This document shows, in pieces, positions 34,611-47,329 of a DNA stretch of 64,000 nt (positions within the stretch are counted from its first letter, which is position 1; each line of letters begins with the position of its first letter). The notes beneath the pieces were generated by a model, which did not search any database, was not told where the DNA came from, and worked only from the letters and a program-made list of their open reading frames with translations. The position numbers and the translations under genes are program-made. This DNA comes from Rhipicephalus microplus (lineage: Eukaryota > Arthropoda > Arachnida > Ixodida > Ixodidae). The stretch covers positions 68,334,002-68,398,001 of the forward strand of contig NC_134701.1 of NCBI RefSeq assembly GCF_043290135.1, in the 5' to 3' direction.

Positions 34611-37080
34611 CAACCTCGTAACATTGTGCTGATTTTGGAGTGACATATGAACCGTCTTTATTCGGCCTTTGCGTATCATCGATTACCACTGTAGATGTGA
34701 TCTGCACTTTTTCTTGCAATAAATAAGGGCGCGTTTATACAGCCTGAAAACCGTCTCGTACACTACAGATCTCGGAGTCGTTTCAGTGGTTTTAGTGGTG
34801 TTCAATCTGCACGCGGTCGTGACTACGGAGTCCTAAAGTGGCCTGGTAGGCCATGGAACACTCGATAAATTCTTTAGACCTTAAGCGTGGCTTGTCTCTT
34901 GGCAACAATACTGCGTCATCGCTTATCATAAAGTTGGCTCTATGGACGATGCAAGGTCAATTTAAATGGGTCGCGAAAGTCGCAACAAAACGTGGTCCGA
35001 AGCTTATTGCGTCAGACACTAACTAACGCGTGATGTTTGAAGCACGGCTAGATGAGGAGAGGACAAATATAAAAGCAAAAATATTAATAAACGTGTATTT
35101 AGTCTCATTTAACTCATACAAGTTAAACTAAATTTGTATATTACTTCAGTAAAACTTCAGTATTTCGTATGTAGTTCTGTGCCCAATTTTCTCATTCGTT
35201 TTAAAAAGCAGCGGGCACATGCAGACGGTCTGGTAACATGGGCCCGCTGTTTCGCGTAAAGACAATATGCTAGCCCAGCTTGTGTTCAGTTCGGCGTGTG
35301 TTTGGTTTCGACGCCTTGCCAGGTCAACGAGGCATCGACCATTTTTCCTTGGGGGTTTCGTGCATACCATCGGCAGTTTACTTATTTTTATGTGCTATTT
35401 ACTGGTGTTACATTTCAGAGATCAACTAGCTCGCACATTGTGTAGATAGCCACTCTGGTGACTGTCGACTGCTTTTGCTGGCACATGGCTTGCGTGCCGT
35501 CGCCTTTGGTGTCGTTGAAGGCGGCACGAAACGTTGTATTCTACGACTACCAAAGCTATATTGCCTAATCTGCTGTCTCGCTGCAGTGGTTTTTAATGAT
35601 TGGGCAACGTCATTTTTGGAACTATTATGCTTTTGTGCTCGCCAACAGTTGCCTCACAATTGCCACTGTGAAGTTTTTTATGCATATTTCAAGTATGCCG
35701 TTTTTAGCAAGGTACAACGAAGAACAAAATCGCGTAATAATAAACAACGCAAAATTGAGCAATTAGAAAAAAAATTCACTTTCGCGCCATATATAATGCG
35801 CGACCTCACTATCACTTGACGTCATTATTTTTTTTTGCTGTTAGTTGCCTCCTCCTCACGTCGATGGCGATGATGGCAACAAGGCGCCAATTACTTCAAT
35901 CATTGGTTTCTACGGAAGTAATGCTACCACTTTACATATAACTTGAATGATGTACGATCAGTCAAAGTGCTTCACGCAAAGTAGATCATGCTTGGAAGCG
36001 ACGTTCTTGTTCTCTGTTTCTTGCCTCATTATTGCTCACTTCTTGTTCTTGATATTCACGAGAACACTTGGTGCACATAACAGCGATACCTTTTCACTAG
36101 CAGAAATGGGTCCTGTTACATGATGCATAAGCACCATCGCCCAGTGAACATGCGACTTCAACAATACAATACGACAATTTAGACACTATCCAAAACGTAA
36201 TCACGGGTAGAAAGTACACGTACAAAGTTTGAGCTCACTTCTACCGCAATTGCGGCTTCTGTGAGATCAACCCGGATAAGGGTGGCCTCTGAGTGGTACG
36301 GCAATCCATCTTACCACGCTGTAATTGTGCTTGTCCATAGTTTGACGGAGAGGTGTAGAGACCACTAAAAGTATCCAAGGAATATAAAAATACGGCAATC
36401 ATGTAGTGTGGCTGTGTTATCAGCAGAATCACTGAATCTTGAGAGGTCACATGGGCAGCGGCCCACTTTTTTATTGTTGTTCCATATAATGCTGTTAGAT
36501 GAGCAACAATAGTTATGCAGTTATTTGAACTGCATAATCAATAGTGGGCACTTCACATAGTGTAACGCCAGGTGCAATATCATGTTTTACGGCATAATAT
36601 TGCATTTCCTAACGCGATTTGCCACCCGGCATGGCGGTGGCACAGAGTATTTGTTAATGCCCTTTCATGTTTTGAGGTGGCTATTAGGTACAGTCCTTGT
36701 CCGCCACGCAAAACACATGCGTTTGATGCCAACTGGATTCCCGATGTTGAAATAATTTTAATCAAACTTTTACCTGTCACGCGAGCTTTTGTACTTCGAG
36801 TCGCGTTTTTCAAGGCTGGCATCAGATGAGGCAAATAAGGCTGATATCTAAAAAAAAAGAAACGTAACGTAGTGGAAACGCACAGCTACGATGGAAAGTG
36901 GAAAGTTTCGATGTTACGAGATTAAACAGAACCATTATTACACATTGTATAAAATATATTTACGGGAAGTTTATTTTCTTACTACAACGAAAACAGTTCC
37001 GAGATCACAGGAAGAGTCGTAGTTGGCAGCGCATTTTCAGGCCACCTCCACCAGTGTTCGTAACATCTGTCGAGCCCAGT
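34611..37080. other. Unassigned sequence
   Basis: No TE protein or RNA gene is recognised across these 2.5 kb. Opposite-strand open frames at 35146-35449 and 36572-36834 overlap and lack motifs. This is the longest stretch in the window I cannot assign. Confidence 0.35.
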
Positions 37081-37084
37081 GAGA

Positions 37085-37190
37085 AAAAAGAATCCAGGAT
37101 TGAGGAGCATTCGAACCTAGGTCCTTCGCTTTGCAGTCGACAATTCTACCAAAGAGCTACGCAGTGCTTGACATACCTCCGCCATAACAC
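37085..37190 (-). mobile_element. tRNA-like SINE head or tRNA pseudogene
   Basis: On the minus strand a box A-like TAGCTCTTTGGTAGAATTG is followed at tRNA spacing by a box B-like GGTTCGAATGC, then CTCCTCAATCC. It does not fold convincingly into a full cloverleaf by eye, so a SINE remnant is likelier than a working tRNA gene. Confidence 0.6.
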
Positions 37191-37382
37191 TCTAGAATAG
37201 ATTTTAGTGCAATGCACAACACACAAGACAGAACGACTGCACGCACGCTCGTTTTCAACTGGTTTGATTCGAAAAACCCATTAGAATTTAAAGTTTGGTA
37301 CAACACAGGCGTTCCTGTACACACACACAGCAAGAAAAGCGAAGAGCAAAATAAAAAAAGGTGCATCTGAAAGTCTCCTATA

Positions 37383-37660
37383 TCAACTGAAACTTTCCCG
37401 AAAACATACCGACGTTAGGTAACCTGTGCCTTTTTTGATGTAAAAAGCCTCCATAGGCTTGCGTGCCATGGTATCTCCGTTGTGGCCCAGCACCTTGAAT
37501 TCAGTGAACAAAGCCGTGCAGTCGCACTCTGCGCAGTGCGCGAGCAGGTGCGCTCCCCAACCAGTACTTAGGTGCCCGGCCGTTGATACACCGGCTCGTT
37601 TGTTCGATACAGGACTACTCGCTTCGCAGTGGCAACTCGTACAAGACCGCATCCGCAAAA
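37383..37660 (-). pseudogene. Probable Penelope-like GIY-YIG endonuclease remnant
   Basis: The minus-strand frame contains GAHLLAHCAECDCTALFTEF, then KVLGHNGDTMARKPMEAFYIKK and a serine-rich end. The H-x-x-x-C-x-C pattern followed by a (R/K)-x-x-EA-(F/Y)-x-I-K motif is typical of the C-terminal half of GIY-YIG domains in Penelope-like elements. The N-terminal GIY and YIG strands are not visible and no RT is present. This is a motif-level assignment. Confidence 0.5.
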
Positions 37661-37739
37661 TCTTGACAGAGCCGGGTGTACTTCTAAACATGGTCGGCAA
37701 AACTTGTGGAGTTTACTCATTTATTAAATATATTTTCAG

Positions 37740-37915
37740 CTTTGCACTCAGTCGGACTGAAACACACGAAATGTTTGCTGCGCTGGAATCACTCGGACTC
37801 ACACTGATGAATATTTTCTTCCACCAGACTCAATCGGACTCTAAACTGACCAAAATATTATTCAACCAAACTCAGACTCAGGCTCACAGCTCAATCTCAG
37901 TCTGAATGACTCGAC
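37740..37915 (+). repeat. ACTCGGACTCA-rich repeat, copy 1
   Basis: Repeated CTCGGACTCA/CAGACTC words spaced by AATATT(T)-type linkers, ending TGAATGACTCGACTCTTGAGTC. A related copy lies at 38252-38470 in the same orientation. Confidence 0.75.
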
Positions 37916-38251
37916 TCTTGAGTCCATTAGTCTCGAATTGGCTTCTTCGACCGTGGTTTCAATGCTGCTTGGGAGCACCAGTACTTAACATAAGCGGTGT
38001 TTTCTTGGTGTGTTTTGACATGGTATCTTTTCTTGTAAGGTATAACAGCATAAAATATAATGATCTGGAACTTCCCTGGATAAGTTCATGGGAGCAGGTC
38101 AAGGCACCCCCTTCGTGATACACGCCTCTAATTAATAATCATTGAAACAGTATATGAATGACACTGCTTTGCAATACCTGTGAATAGACGTTAGGATAAA
38201 CTTGAATACAGGTAAGGCTGATATAGATGGTGCAGATTACTAAATAGGAGC

Positions 38252-38470
38252 TTTAAGGTCAGCTCACTCGGACTCACTCAAGAAAATATATGGACTCAGA
38301 TTCACCAAAATATTTCTGAGCCAAACTTCCTCGGACTCAGCACGCAACTTTTCTTTAGCCGGGCTCACTCGGGCTCGGACTCGCAAAAATATTACTAACC
38401 CGGACCAATTGAGACTCAGGAACACGGCTCGATCTGAGTCTGAGCGAGTCCGAGTGAGTCGATTCATGAG
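38252..38470 (+). repeat. ACTCGGACTCA-rich repeat, copy 2
   Basis: The same word structure as 37740-37915, ending GAGCGAGTCCGAGTGAGTCG ATTCATGAGTGAG. The open minus-strand frame across it is repeat-derived. Confidence 0.75.
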
Positions 38471-38489
38471 TGAGTTCACTGACGTATGC

Positions 38490-39470
<981 letters not shown>

Positions 39471-39690
39471 TATGGACTATTTCTTCGAAGGAACCTCTGA
39501 TGGGATGCGAAGCATCAGCGGTGCTCACAGCGTTGACCCGTTTGAAACGGGCGTCGACGCGGGTGCTCGAAAAACGGTTTGGAGTGAAACTCGATGTACC
39601 GTTTACTCGAGTAAACGTTTCATAGAAACGCTAAGACACGGGAGGCGGGACGCATTGAAGACGCTTGCGCTTGGCTCCTTTAGTTTGCGT

Positions 39691-39870
39691 CTCGTCGGTA
39701 CTACCTGCGCGCCGTCTGTATTTTCGAACGTGATCGGTGTTCTCTAATCGCACCTCGTCGGTAACGCTGGTCTTCCACTGCCGCCGCTATTGTTCGGCTT
39801 CCCTGGCTCACACCTCATCGGTGTTATTCGCGTCGCTATTGGCGAACGCGATCGGCTTCGCTAACCCTCG
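39691..39870 (+). repeat. Degenerate ~60-bp tandem repeat, three units
   Basis: Units begin CTCGTCGGTA (39691), CTCGTCGGTA (39754) and CTCATCGGTG (39814). The first and third also share CGAACG(T/C)GATCGG. Composition is CpG-rich. Confidence 0.6.
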
Positions 39871-40800
39871 AAGTGCCAGTGACAGCCGGTAAAGGTACGC
39901 GCAAACTAGCGGGAAGTGACGATGGCGTCCCGCCTGTCAGCACGATTGTGCGGCAAGCAGCGGCACGCTGTCTACATTGTCAGCGAGGCGAGATTCTCAA
40001 AGCGCGCACCCACCGGCTTGAGCCTTCCTTTCACCCACAGATAGAGAGAGATGGTGCAGGTAAATTGAGGCTCAGTGGGCTCAAGCAATGCGAGCGGTTG
40101 ACAGCGTGAAGCTAGAAAGAGCTGACACGCGGCGAGCGCGCAGCAGGCGAGGAAGAGAGACGTTCACCACGCACTGCTAGGATGGCGTCAGCTACTTGGC
40201 TCCGCTCAACGCCGACTAAATTTCAAGGCCTAAAGGCTGCCGCAAAGTTGTCAGAGGTTGGAAGCCCAGTTGCCCAACTGAGCATGCTCAGTAAGACTTT
40301 TTTTCCACATCTTTTATTTGGCCCAATCTAGCCGCAGCAGCTGCGAGAGCGGGAGCGTTGGTTCTCCTAAAACGTGAACGAAACACAGGCTTTCCGCCGC
40401 GTTCGCGGCGTAACCAGGGGAGTGAAACTTCCTATACCCTCCATGGAACGCGATATTCGCTCGCAGCGCCGGACGAACACCTGGTGTTTGGGGGCGGTAC
40501 GAAAACATGGCGGCGCATTGCAGACATGCACTGGGGGACGCCATCTTGATGAGGACTGAGGATCCGAGTGGCGAGGGGGGGGATTTAGCGCCAAATTCAA
40601 TTGGGATGCACCAGCAAGCCAAATTGAGCGAGTGGAAGGTATTCAGATGGCGAGCACGCAACCTTCTTCCTGTTGCGCAACCCGCCACATGATGAAAACG
40701 GCCATCATTGCGTTCTGATTGATGGTCTGCCCATCCACCTATTTGTGCACTACTTATTCTAAGTAAGACGTTGTTTTCGTTTACGTGTACACATAAATTA
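39871..40800. other. CpG-rich stretch, no assigned gene
   Basis: Several overlapping frames are open on both strands (40314-40805 minus; 40358-40692 plus), as expected from GC-rich composition. A plus-strand frame opens with ATGGCGGCGC at 40507 and runs 61 codons, but it has no motif. It may be a promoter or first exon of something unseen, or another repeat. Confidence 0.3.
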
Positions 40801-40835
40801 GACAAGAATAAAGAGCAGAGTTTTTTTGAATGTTT

Positions 40836-40841
40836 TATTGC
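40836..40841 (-). terminator. Candidate poly(A) signal of THAP transposase
   Basis: On the minus strand GGCAATAAAAC (plus-strand GTTTTATTGCC, about 40832-40842) lies about 650 bp past the transposase stop. It is the nearest clear AATAAA that would define a 3' UTR at 40830-41493. Confidence 0.4.
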
Positions 40842-41493
40842 CTAAACGTACGGTTTATGCAGTACAAATACAACTTGAATGTTTTACGTTTTTGGTCGCA
40901 TACAAAAGTGGACCGCACATGCCAGCATGCTAATAACCTAGTATCAATCCAGTGCACATTGCCGCACATACGTATGTACAAAAACAAAAGAAAAACAGTA
41001 ATAACTATACACAAGTTCCAAGAACGTATCCCGATATAAAATCATCCCATGAGTGGGAGAAGATAATACGGCACACCACACACTTAGGATGCAAGAAGAA
41101 ATGATACAAAAACCATAAGGTACCGGAGTTAGACATTGCTACATTTTTTATTCAGCATCAGGTTTCTTTATAAAAGCTTAAGCAAAAATTTACAAAATAC
41201 TGAAGCCACTATAGAGTGTTCTCATAAAATAACACAAAAGGTTTATGCTTTCTTCAGCGTAACATACCTATATTGCTTAATGAAAAAAACAAAAACAAGA
41301 TACAAGCAGATAAATAGTACACACAATATCCGCTTCAGAGGCAGAAAATGGTGACCTCGGCTATAGGAGTAGCGGTGACTCAAAAATATGGAAGTAGCGC
41401 CTACTTTTGCGCATATGTGTGTCTTTTTGTCGTCCGTGTTTTCTGAGCGCTCAGTTTTTCAAGTCCTCAAATATGCAAACAGAATCCTAAAAG

Positions 41494-43635
41494 TTACAAA
41501 AACTTCCGCATTTTTCGTGCTGCAGCAGATTTTCTGGTGCGTTGTTTAGCCAAGGGGATGTTCACGAAGCGAATATGCCACAACAGGCGAATCCTTGCAA
41601 AGAGGTGCACAAAGGCTTTCTTGCATTCTTCAGAGCAGAATTTTTGCCTTCCCATACAACTGTGCAAAATGCCTGCCAAAACTCCACTCACGTTAGGCAG
41701 GTGCGCCACAACACCGATATATTCCAAAAAGCAAGCTTCCATGGCCTAAATATCCTGAAAGCAATCGTGAGAAGGCATTGTTAAATTGCCAAATAAATCT
41801 GAGGAGATGTTGCTTGCCTTAAACATAGCCAAATACTGGTGTTATGCACAAAGCTGGCGGTCGGCATTCTTCAAAAGGGTGTTGCACACAGAGTGTGGAG
41901 GCCTGTGCAACAAAAATTGCCGCACGAGATATTCCCCAACATAGTAGAGAACGTTATCCTCTACTATATCAAGGCTAACGGGCTGTTCCACATCAGGAAG
42001 CATATCGACTGTTGGTGCTGCATCACAAGTAGTAGGAAGCGAATGAGGTGGCTCTGACATTTGTGCCAACACAGTGCTGCGATCCTGTTCACAGTTTCCT
42101 TCTGAAAAAAGGGCAACCAGTTTGCCAACAGAAATGTGTTTCAGACCTGATGTGAACTGAAGCACATTTGGGTTGTCATTGCAGCCATGCTTTAACCTAA
42201 GAAGCCCGAAAAGGTTCTCCAGGGGGTCCTGCTGTAGCCAGCGAGTCAAGAAAACACGAAAATGAAAATCTTGGAAGAGGTCGTCCGAGAGGAGAAGGAT
42301 AGCCTTTAAGGTGACCTTCCATGCCTCAACTGTGTGTGGTTGCCGAGGCCCGTAAAATTTCCACCTTTCAACCCACGACAGGCACTCCCGCAAAAAGGCT
42401 AGGTGTTCGGACCCTTCCGAAATTGCATAACGTAACTTGTCACTGGCTTTTTTTTTTACAGAAGAGCTATTCAGACAGTCGAATAACTTATCTATCTTCT
42501 CGAGAAAATCGGCTGTTGGTTTGGCGGATGCAAGCAACACGCCAAGAACAATGAATACATCAATGGCTACTGAGACCGATTCGCTCATCACCTGGCTGAC
42601 ATATTTAACTTTCATGTTATTGAAAGGCTTCCGGTAAATGTGGTTGTCGGTTAGTTTCTTCGCCGATTTGAGTTTAAGAGGATGCGAGCTTTCGTATAGT
42701 TGCGTAATGAAAGACCAATCCACAATTTCTTGCCCGATATAGAGCTTGTGAGGTGCGCGGAGATTATTCCTTGTGCATTTAGGTAAGTGTGGTGTGTCAT
42801 ATAGGAAATTAATCTTGCGGCCTTCAAGCACAAAAAAACGGCTCTTCAGGCGTCACACCTAGCTTACTTGCCAAAGTGATGTTGCTTCCCCCCTCGTCGC
42901 AGATGAGCGCCGTCACAAACAACCGGGCTCCCTGCAGCTGCTTGATTAATGTTATGATCAGATGATGAAGAGTATCTGCGGGCGTTTTGGTCCTTGAAAC
43001 TGTGTATGCAACAGGCTGAATCCACGCTTTTGAAATGCCTGCCACAAGTATCAGGAGCGCTAAATTTGCCACGGCTGGTGTTCTTTGCCTACCGTCATCG
43101 GAGAATCCCATCACAATGTCATCCTTTGCATCATACTGCAGATGTTCCTTCAAGAACATTTCGTCAAATATTAATGTGCACGCACGATCTGTTAAATGGC
43201 AATTTCGGGTAGCTTTTTCGAGGGCTTCAATAGCGGTTGGAATAACTCCGGGAGTCATCGGAATATTTGATAACCACTGCTTTAGCGACCTCACAGTTGG
43301 CATGTCAAGCAGTCTTGACAGATGTCTGTACGCTTTCGGACCATGAAAGTATAAGTTTAAAGCGAACTGGCGGTGCTCGGGCGACCACCTCCGTCCGCTA
43401 CGTTTCACGCCATCAATTTTAACTTGAGTCTCAAGCAATCTAAAGAATGTCTTGCGGACGTAGGGCCTGATAGCCTTCAACGCCTCGGACTGGGAAAGCT
43501 TTTTAACCTTTCTCTTGCCAATTCTTGACAGTGCCTTCTGAAGCCTTGAATTTATCTTCTCCAGGTTCTTCATTTTTCTGGCTGTCCGGGACGAGCACCT
43601 AGAAGGCTTGTGTTGTCGACGCACTGGATTGAAAC
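41494..43635 (-). pseudogene. P-element/THAP9-like transposase, exon 3 (catalytic and C-terminal)
   Basis: The exon opens after a TCTTTCAG acceptor (43636-43643). It encodes a Lys/Arg-rich, probably coiled-coil N-part. A THAP9-type segment follows (SPEHRQFALNLYF, LSRLLDMPTVRSLKQWLSN). The RNase H-like core has acids in TLIFDEMFL and ALICDEGGSN. The GTP-binding-like insert region comes next, and a C-terminal QDPLENLFGLLRLKHGCN ends the core. Three lesions are seen: one extra T in a T7 run (plus-strand A7 at 42832-42838) shifts the frame, TAA at 41842-41844, and TAG at 41746-41748. The sequence after both stops still reads in frame to 41494 (FARIRLLWHIRF). Confidence 0.9.
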
Positions 43636-44022
43636 CTGAAAGATTTAGAAAAAAAGCTCATTTATACTGTGTTTTTGTGAAAGCTGACCATGATCTTTAA
43701 ACCTAGTAAAAGTTCTAGCGCCTTTTAGAATTGAAGTGACTACTTCCATGAGTAATCAGTTGGTCATATTTAGTTCTCGATCCTTCACTTATTCAAACTT
43801 GGGGCATTGGGAACAGGCCTCTGATAAGCACATTGCTGGGCGATGAGCCTACTAATGGCATGTATAAGCATCGTGGGCAACATGAAGCATCAACTAGTTT
43901 TTCCTAATCATTAGCATACTCCTTGTTAACAAACATTATTGGTTATACGTTTAAAATAGTATGTTTAGGAAAAAAACAACGATTTCATAGTCTTCTTTAA
44001 AAAACACTAATCCCTTTTATAA

Positions 44023-44265
44023 TAATAATAATAATATCTGGGGTTTAACGTTCCAAAACCACGATATGATTATGAGGGACGCCGTATTGGAGGGTTCCGG
44101 AAATTTCGACCACCTGGGGTTGTTTCGCGTGCACCTAAATCAAAGCACACGGGCCTCAAACATTTTCGCCTCCATCGAAAATGCAGCCGCTGCGGCCGGG
44201 ATTCGATCCCGCAACCTGGGGGTCAGCAGTCGAGCGCCATAACTACTAGACCACCGCGGCGGGGC
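44023..44265 (-). mobile_element. tRNA-derived SINE (Ruka-like) in intron 2
   Basis: On the minus strand the element begins GCCCCGCCGCGGTGGTCTAG with a perfect box A (TGGTCTAGTAG) and a box B at tRNA spacing (GGGATCGAATCCC). It continues with GAGGCGAAAATGTTTGAGGCCCG and ends in an (ATT)n tail (plus-strand AATAATAATAATAATAT, 44019-44036). This is the best-preserved SINE here. The name Ruka is from memory of the tick family. Confidence 0.9.
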
Positions 44266-45545
44266 ACTAATCCCTCTTAGGAGGCAACAAACAAGCAAGA
44301 AAGGGATCGGACAAGCACTCGTCTCGTCCTGCCTTTCGGTATACATCGCTCTGGTTCTCGTCCCCTAGCAATGAACTAGCTCGCCCAGCTGACACCCTAG
44401 TGCACTTTAGGATCTGTTAAATGGTACGTGACATTAAAATGATAGCTGCAGGGCATTAATTTATCTGGAATAGTTTTAAAGAGCTTAGAGAGCAATACCA
44501 TTTGCGTACATGAGGGCTCAGTCTGTTGAACTTCTTCATCGGCGCTGTGAGCGGGCATTGCAGTGGTATTCGCGGGCCGAGGAGAGCCTGTGAAGAGAAC
44601 TTGGCGGAGCACAGATTTCAGCGTGACATACATACAGCTGGTATTAGGCGTCACATTAAATATTTGCAATTACAATCACTTAGGGCGTTTTCTCACTATG
44701 AATTGGTCTCCTCGCGTATTATGTCTCAGTACGAGTAATAAAAAAGTGTAAACACACAAAAAGAGAACGCTACGTGTCACTCACTAAATATATGGGTGTC
44801 CCAACTATACTGAACCAATATTTTAAAAATCTTAATGCGATGTGCCTAGAACAGGTTAACATCGGGGTGCCCGTGATGAGCTAGCGTGTAACCGAATTCT
44901 TGCCAATTACACTTATTTGTCCCATTGAAAATAAAAGTAATTTTGAAATAATAAAGCTAATAAAAATAAAGTACCTTTTGAATTTTCAATTTTAAAAGCG
45001 ACTTTGAACTAGGGTGTCGTAGAATATATATATATTTCTAAAAGGCCAGTTCTGTTGCTCCCACTGTCAGAGCTATCGCGCAATTGTTTTAACAGCAACA
45101 CCAAGTTGGCCGCTACTCACTCGCCATGTGCGAAGTAGCTGATAACGCGCCACATGGAGTACTCTCTCAAGTTATGAGGTCATTTTCGCCTTTTCCTGTA
45201 AAACGCTACGCCACGGGTAAAATAGCAGAGACAACTGAATCGGAATCGAGGAGGTTACATGTAGAGCGTTGTGAGTGAGACGTTTGCTCTAAATTTAACG
45301 ATTGTGAAGCCGGCAAATGTTTTACTTAGCTAGTTATATCTACCAGCAAAGTTATGCCGGCGAATCCATGGATGCTGTGTACACCATGCGTTGGTATTGT
45401 TGGTGTAATCTGTGCGAAAATCTTAAAAATACTGAGGCATCATAACTCGGACAGGTACACATATTTAGTATTAAGACATTTCTGTAAATAGATGTAGAGG
45501 CATGAAAGTTTGTGCTGTTGTATGATCACTTTACAGTATTCCCAC

Positions 45546-45745
45546 CTGGACTTTCGACGTGTGTCTGCCCATCGCCAAAGATGGAAACTGTTGGCACAGC
45601 ACATCTTAGCAGCCTTGTCTGTCCAGGGTCTGCGTAGTCTCTGCTGGTGAAATGGGCAGAGCACAGGCGGTAGCTGCTGTAGATCTGACGAGGTGGTAAA
45701 TGAGCCAGGTCCTGCCGTCTCGCATACTGAAGCCAAGCGCGAGAT
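45546..45745 (-). CDS. THAP transposase exon 2 (second half of THAP zinc finger)
   Basis: The exon is bounded by acceptor TTTTCCAG (ends 45746) and donor CCAG|GTGGGA (intron begins 45545). It reads RAWLQYARRQDL, PPRQIYSSYRLCSAHF, then RLLRCAVPTVS. It therefore supplies the conserved Trp, the C-x2-H half of the C2CH zinc site (LCSAHF) and the AVPT box that ends THAP domains. It is 200 nt and joins exon 1 in phase 2 and exon 3 in phase 1 without losing frame. No lesion is seen in it. Confidence 0.93.
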
Positions 45746-47017
45746 CTGGAAAATCACTGTGTGCGTGTGTAGTATTTGGGTTAGAATGGATTTATTTCTG
45801 TTTTCAGGCGTAGATGGTTAGCTTTGAGTGAAAACTGGCATCTTTATTGGAAGTAAGCGTTATTTGATACATTTGTCATCTTCCTTTCTTAGTTGAATTT
45901 TCGTAACCGAGACGACTTGTGATAGCAATCCTGAAAGCAAACTTTAAAATAAAACCTGTCTTTATTATTAAGAGACGCGGATACATAATTCTACTTGCGC
46001 GATAGTAATGCTTGGTGGCAACGACCCCAGCTTTCCTCCTAATTCAAAATATATTTTTGCAGACAATAGCAATCATCCCACACCAAAATCTCTAAACAAC
46101 TATTCGTACATATATACCCTCGCGCACTGCGTATTCCTCGGGTATTTTTCGCGCCCTGCTGCAAATCTTTCATGAAACCTTATTAAAACCGGTAATAAAT
46201 TAGTAGAACACGTACGTTTACATTGTCCAATTATGTATTGGCTTTTAGCTGCAATTGCATTCTTGTAAATATATCGTAATTGTACTTAAGGCTGAAAATG
46301 AAAACATGAAATCGAAGTATACATTATAAATTATTAGTTTACAAATTTATTGCTAAATTCCTCTGCAATATGCCGTGGATTTACGTGAGGCCAAAATGAA
46401 AACACACAAATGAAACGCAATAATGTAATAACATCCGTCTAAACTCGCAAGTGTAATAATTTATGACTCAGTACTTAATTAACATAGTGCTAACAACACA
46501 TGCTATGAACGTATATGGACCCTCCCTTATAGCCAAAAGATTATGGGAATCGCCTTCCTTCAGCTATAGACATATATAGGCTGATAATATTCAAGAATAA
46601 TAATAAAGCATGCAACGAGAACAGACTGAACGCAGGCAATCAAAAGGTAACAAAAGAGTGCGGATAAGCTTACACTGTTCTATTAGTTACTGTATATGCT
46701 GCTACAAATACATTTGTGACATGCCTTGCATTGCCTTGAGCCAAAGTGCAACATCGAAATTCAATGCACGATCGAAATGCACTAAATTGAAAACGCAAGT
46801 ATAAACAATCGTGCGTAGCAAATGTATTCGCTGGAATAATTTCCAGATGCTCTGCCATGCATGTCATGTATAATTGAAGCCGAGAAGCAGACAATCAGAA
46901 TGTAATGAATAAATCATGTACGTGTAGCTCAATTAAGTTACACAGCTACTGCAGCAACCGCATCCTGATATGCCGTGCAAGCGTAGAAAGACAAAACGAG
47001 CAGCATGCAGATCGTAC

Positions 47018-47118
47018 CTTTCGTCCGCCGGGATACGAAAGAATTTTATGCCGGTGTGTCGTGAAGAATTCCGACACCACTCAGCGCAGCACGATTTGTG
47101 ATGACGGCGAGAATCCAT
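47018..47118 (-). CDS. THAP transposase exon 1 (first half of THAP zinc finger)
   Basis: The ATG at 47118 begins MDSRRHHKSCCAEWCRNSS, followed by GIKFFRIPADE, the THAP start: C-x3/4-C zinc ligands and the F-R-I-P block. The donor is GAAAG|GTACG at 47018/47017. The 101-nt exon leaves 2 nt that complete an Arg codon with exon 2 (…ADER|S-R-A-W). Intron 1 is 45746-47017 (1272 bp) and intron 2 is 43636-45545 (1910 bp). The upstream frame is open to 47325 without a good start, so the 47118 ATG is my choice. Confidence 0.9.
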
Positions 47119-47329
47119 GGATGCGCCTGTTTGGCTAAATCTTACATGGGTTTCGCTAAAACAAACTTTACAGCGGTAAAAGTGGCCTTTGGGACACCGC
47201 AGGCTGTAGCATACATGGGCGCGCGAAAAGAAACACCCCTTTTTCGCCGTGAGAGATAGGACGACTGCACAGTTCCCGTTTTCCACTTCGGGTGGCGCTC
47301 TTATTTTCGCAATCTCGAACTGCAACCTT

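Noticed and set aside
40314..40805. 163-residue minus-strand frame
   Set aside because: It lies in CpG-rich DNA where several frames on both strands are open at once, with no motif.
44790..45010. GGGTGTCCCAACTATA... AT-rich block as a possible MITE
   Set aside because: I could not find a matching inverted end or target duplication, so there is not enough to call it an element.
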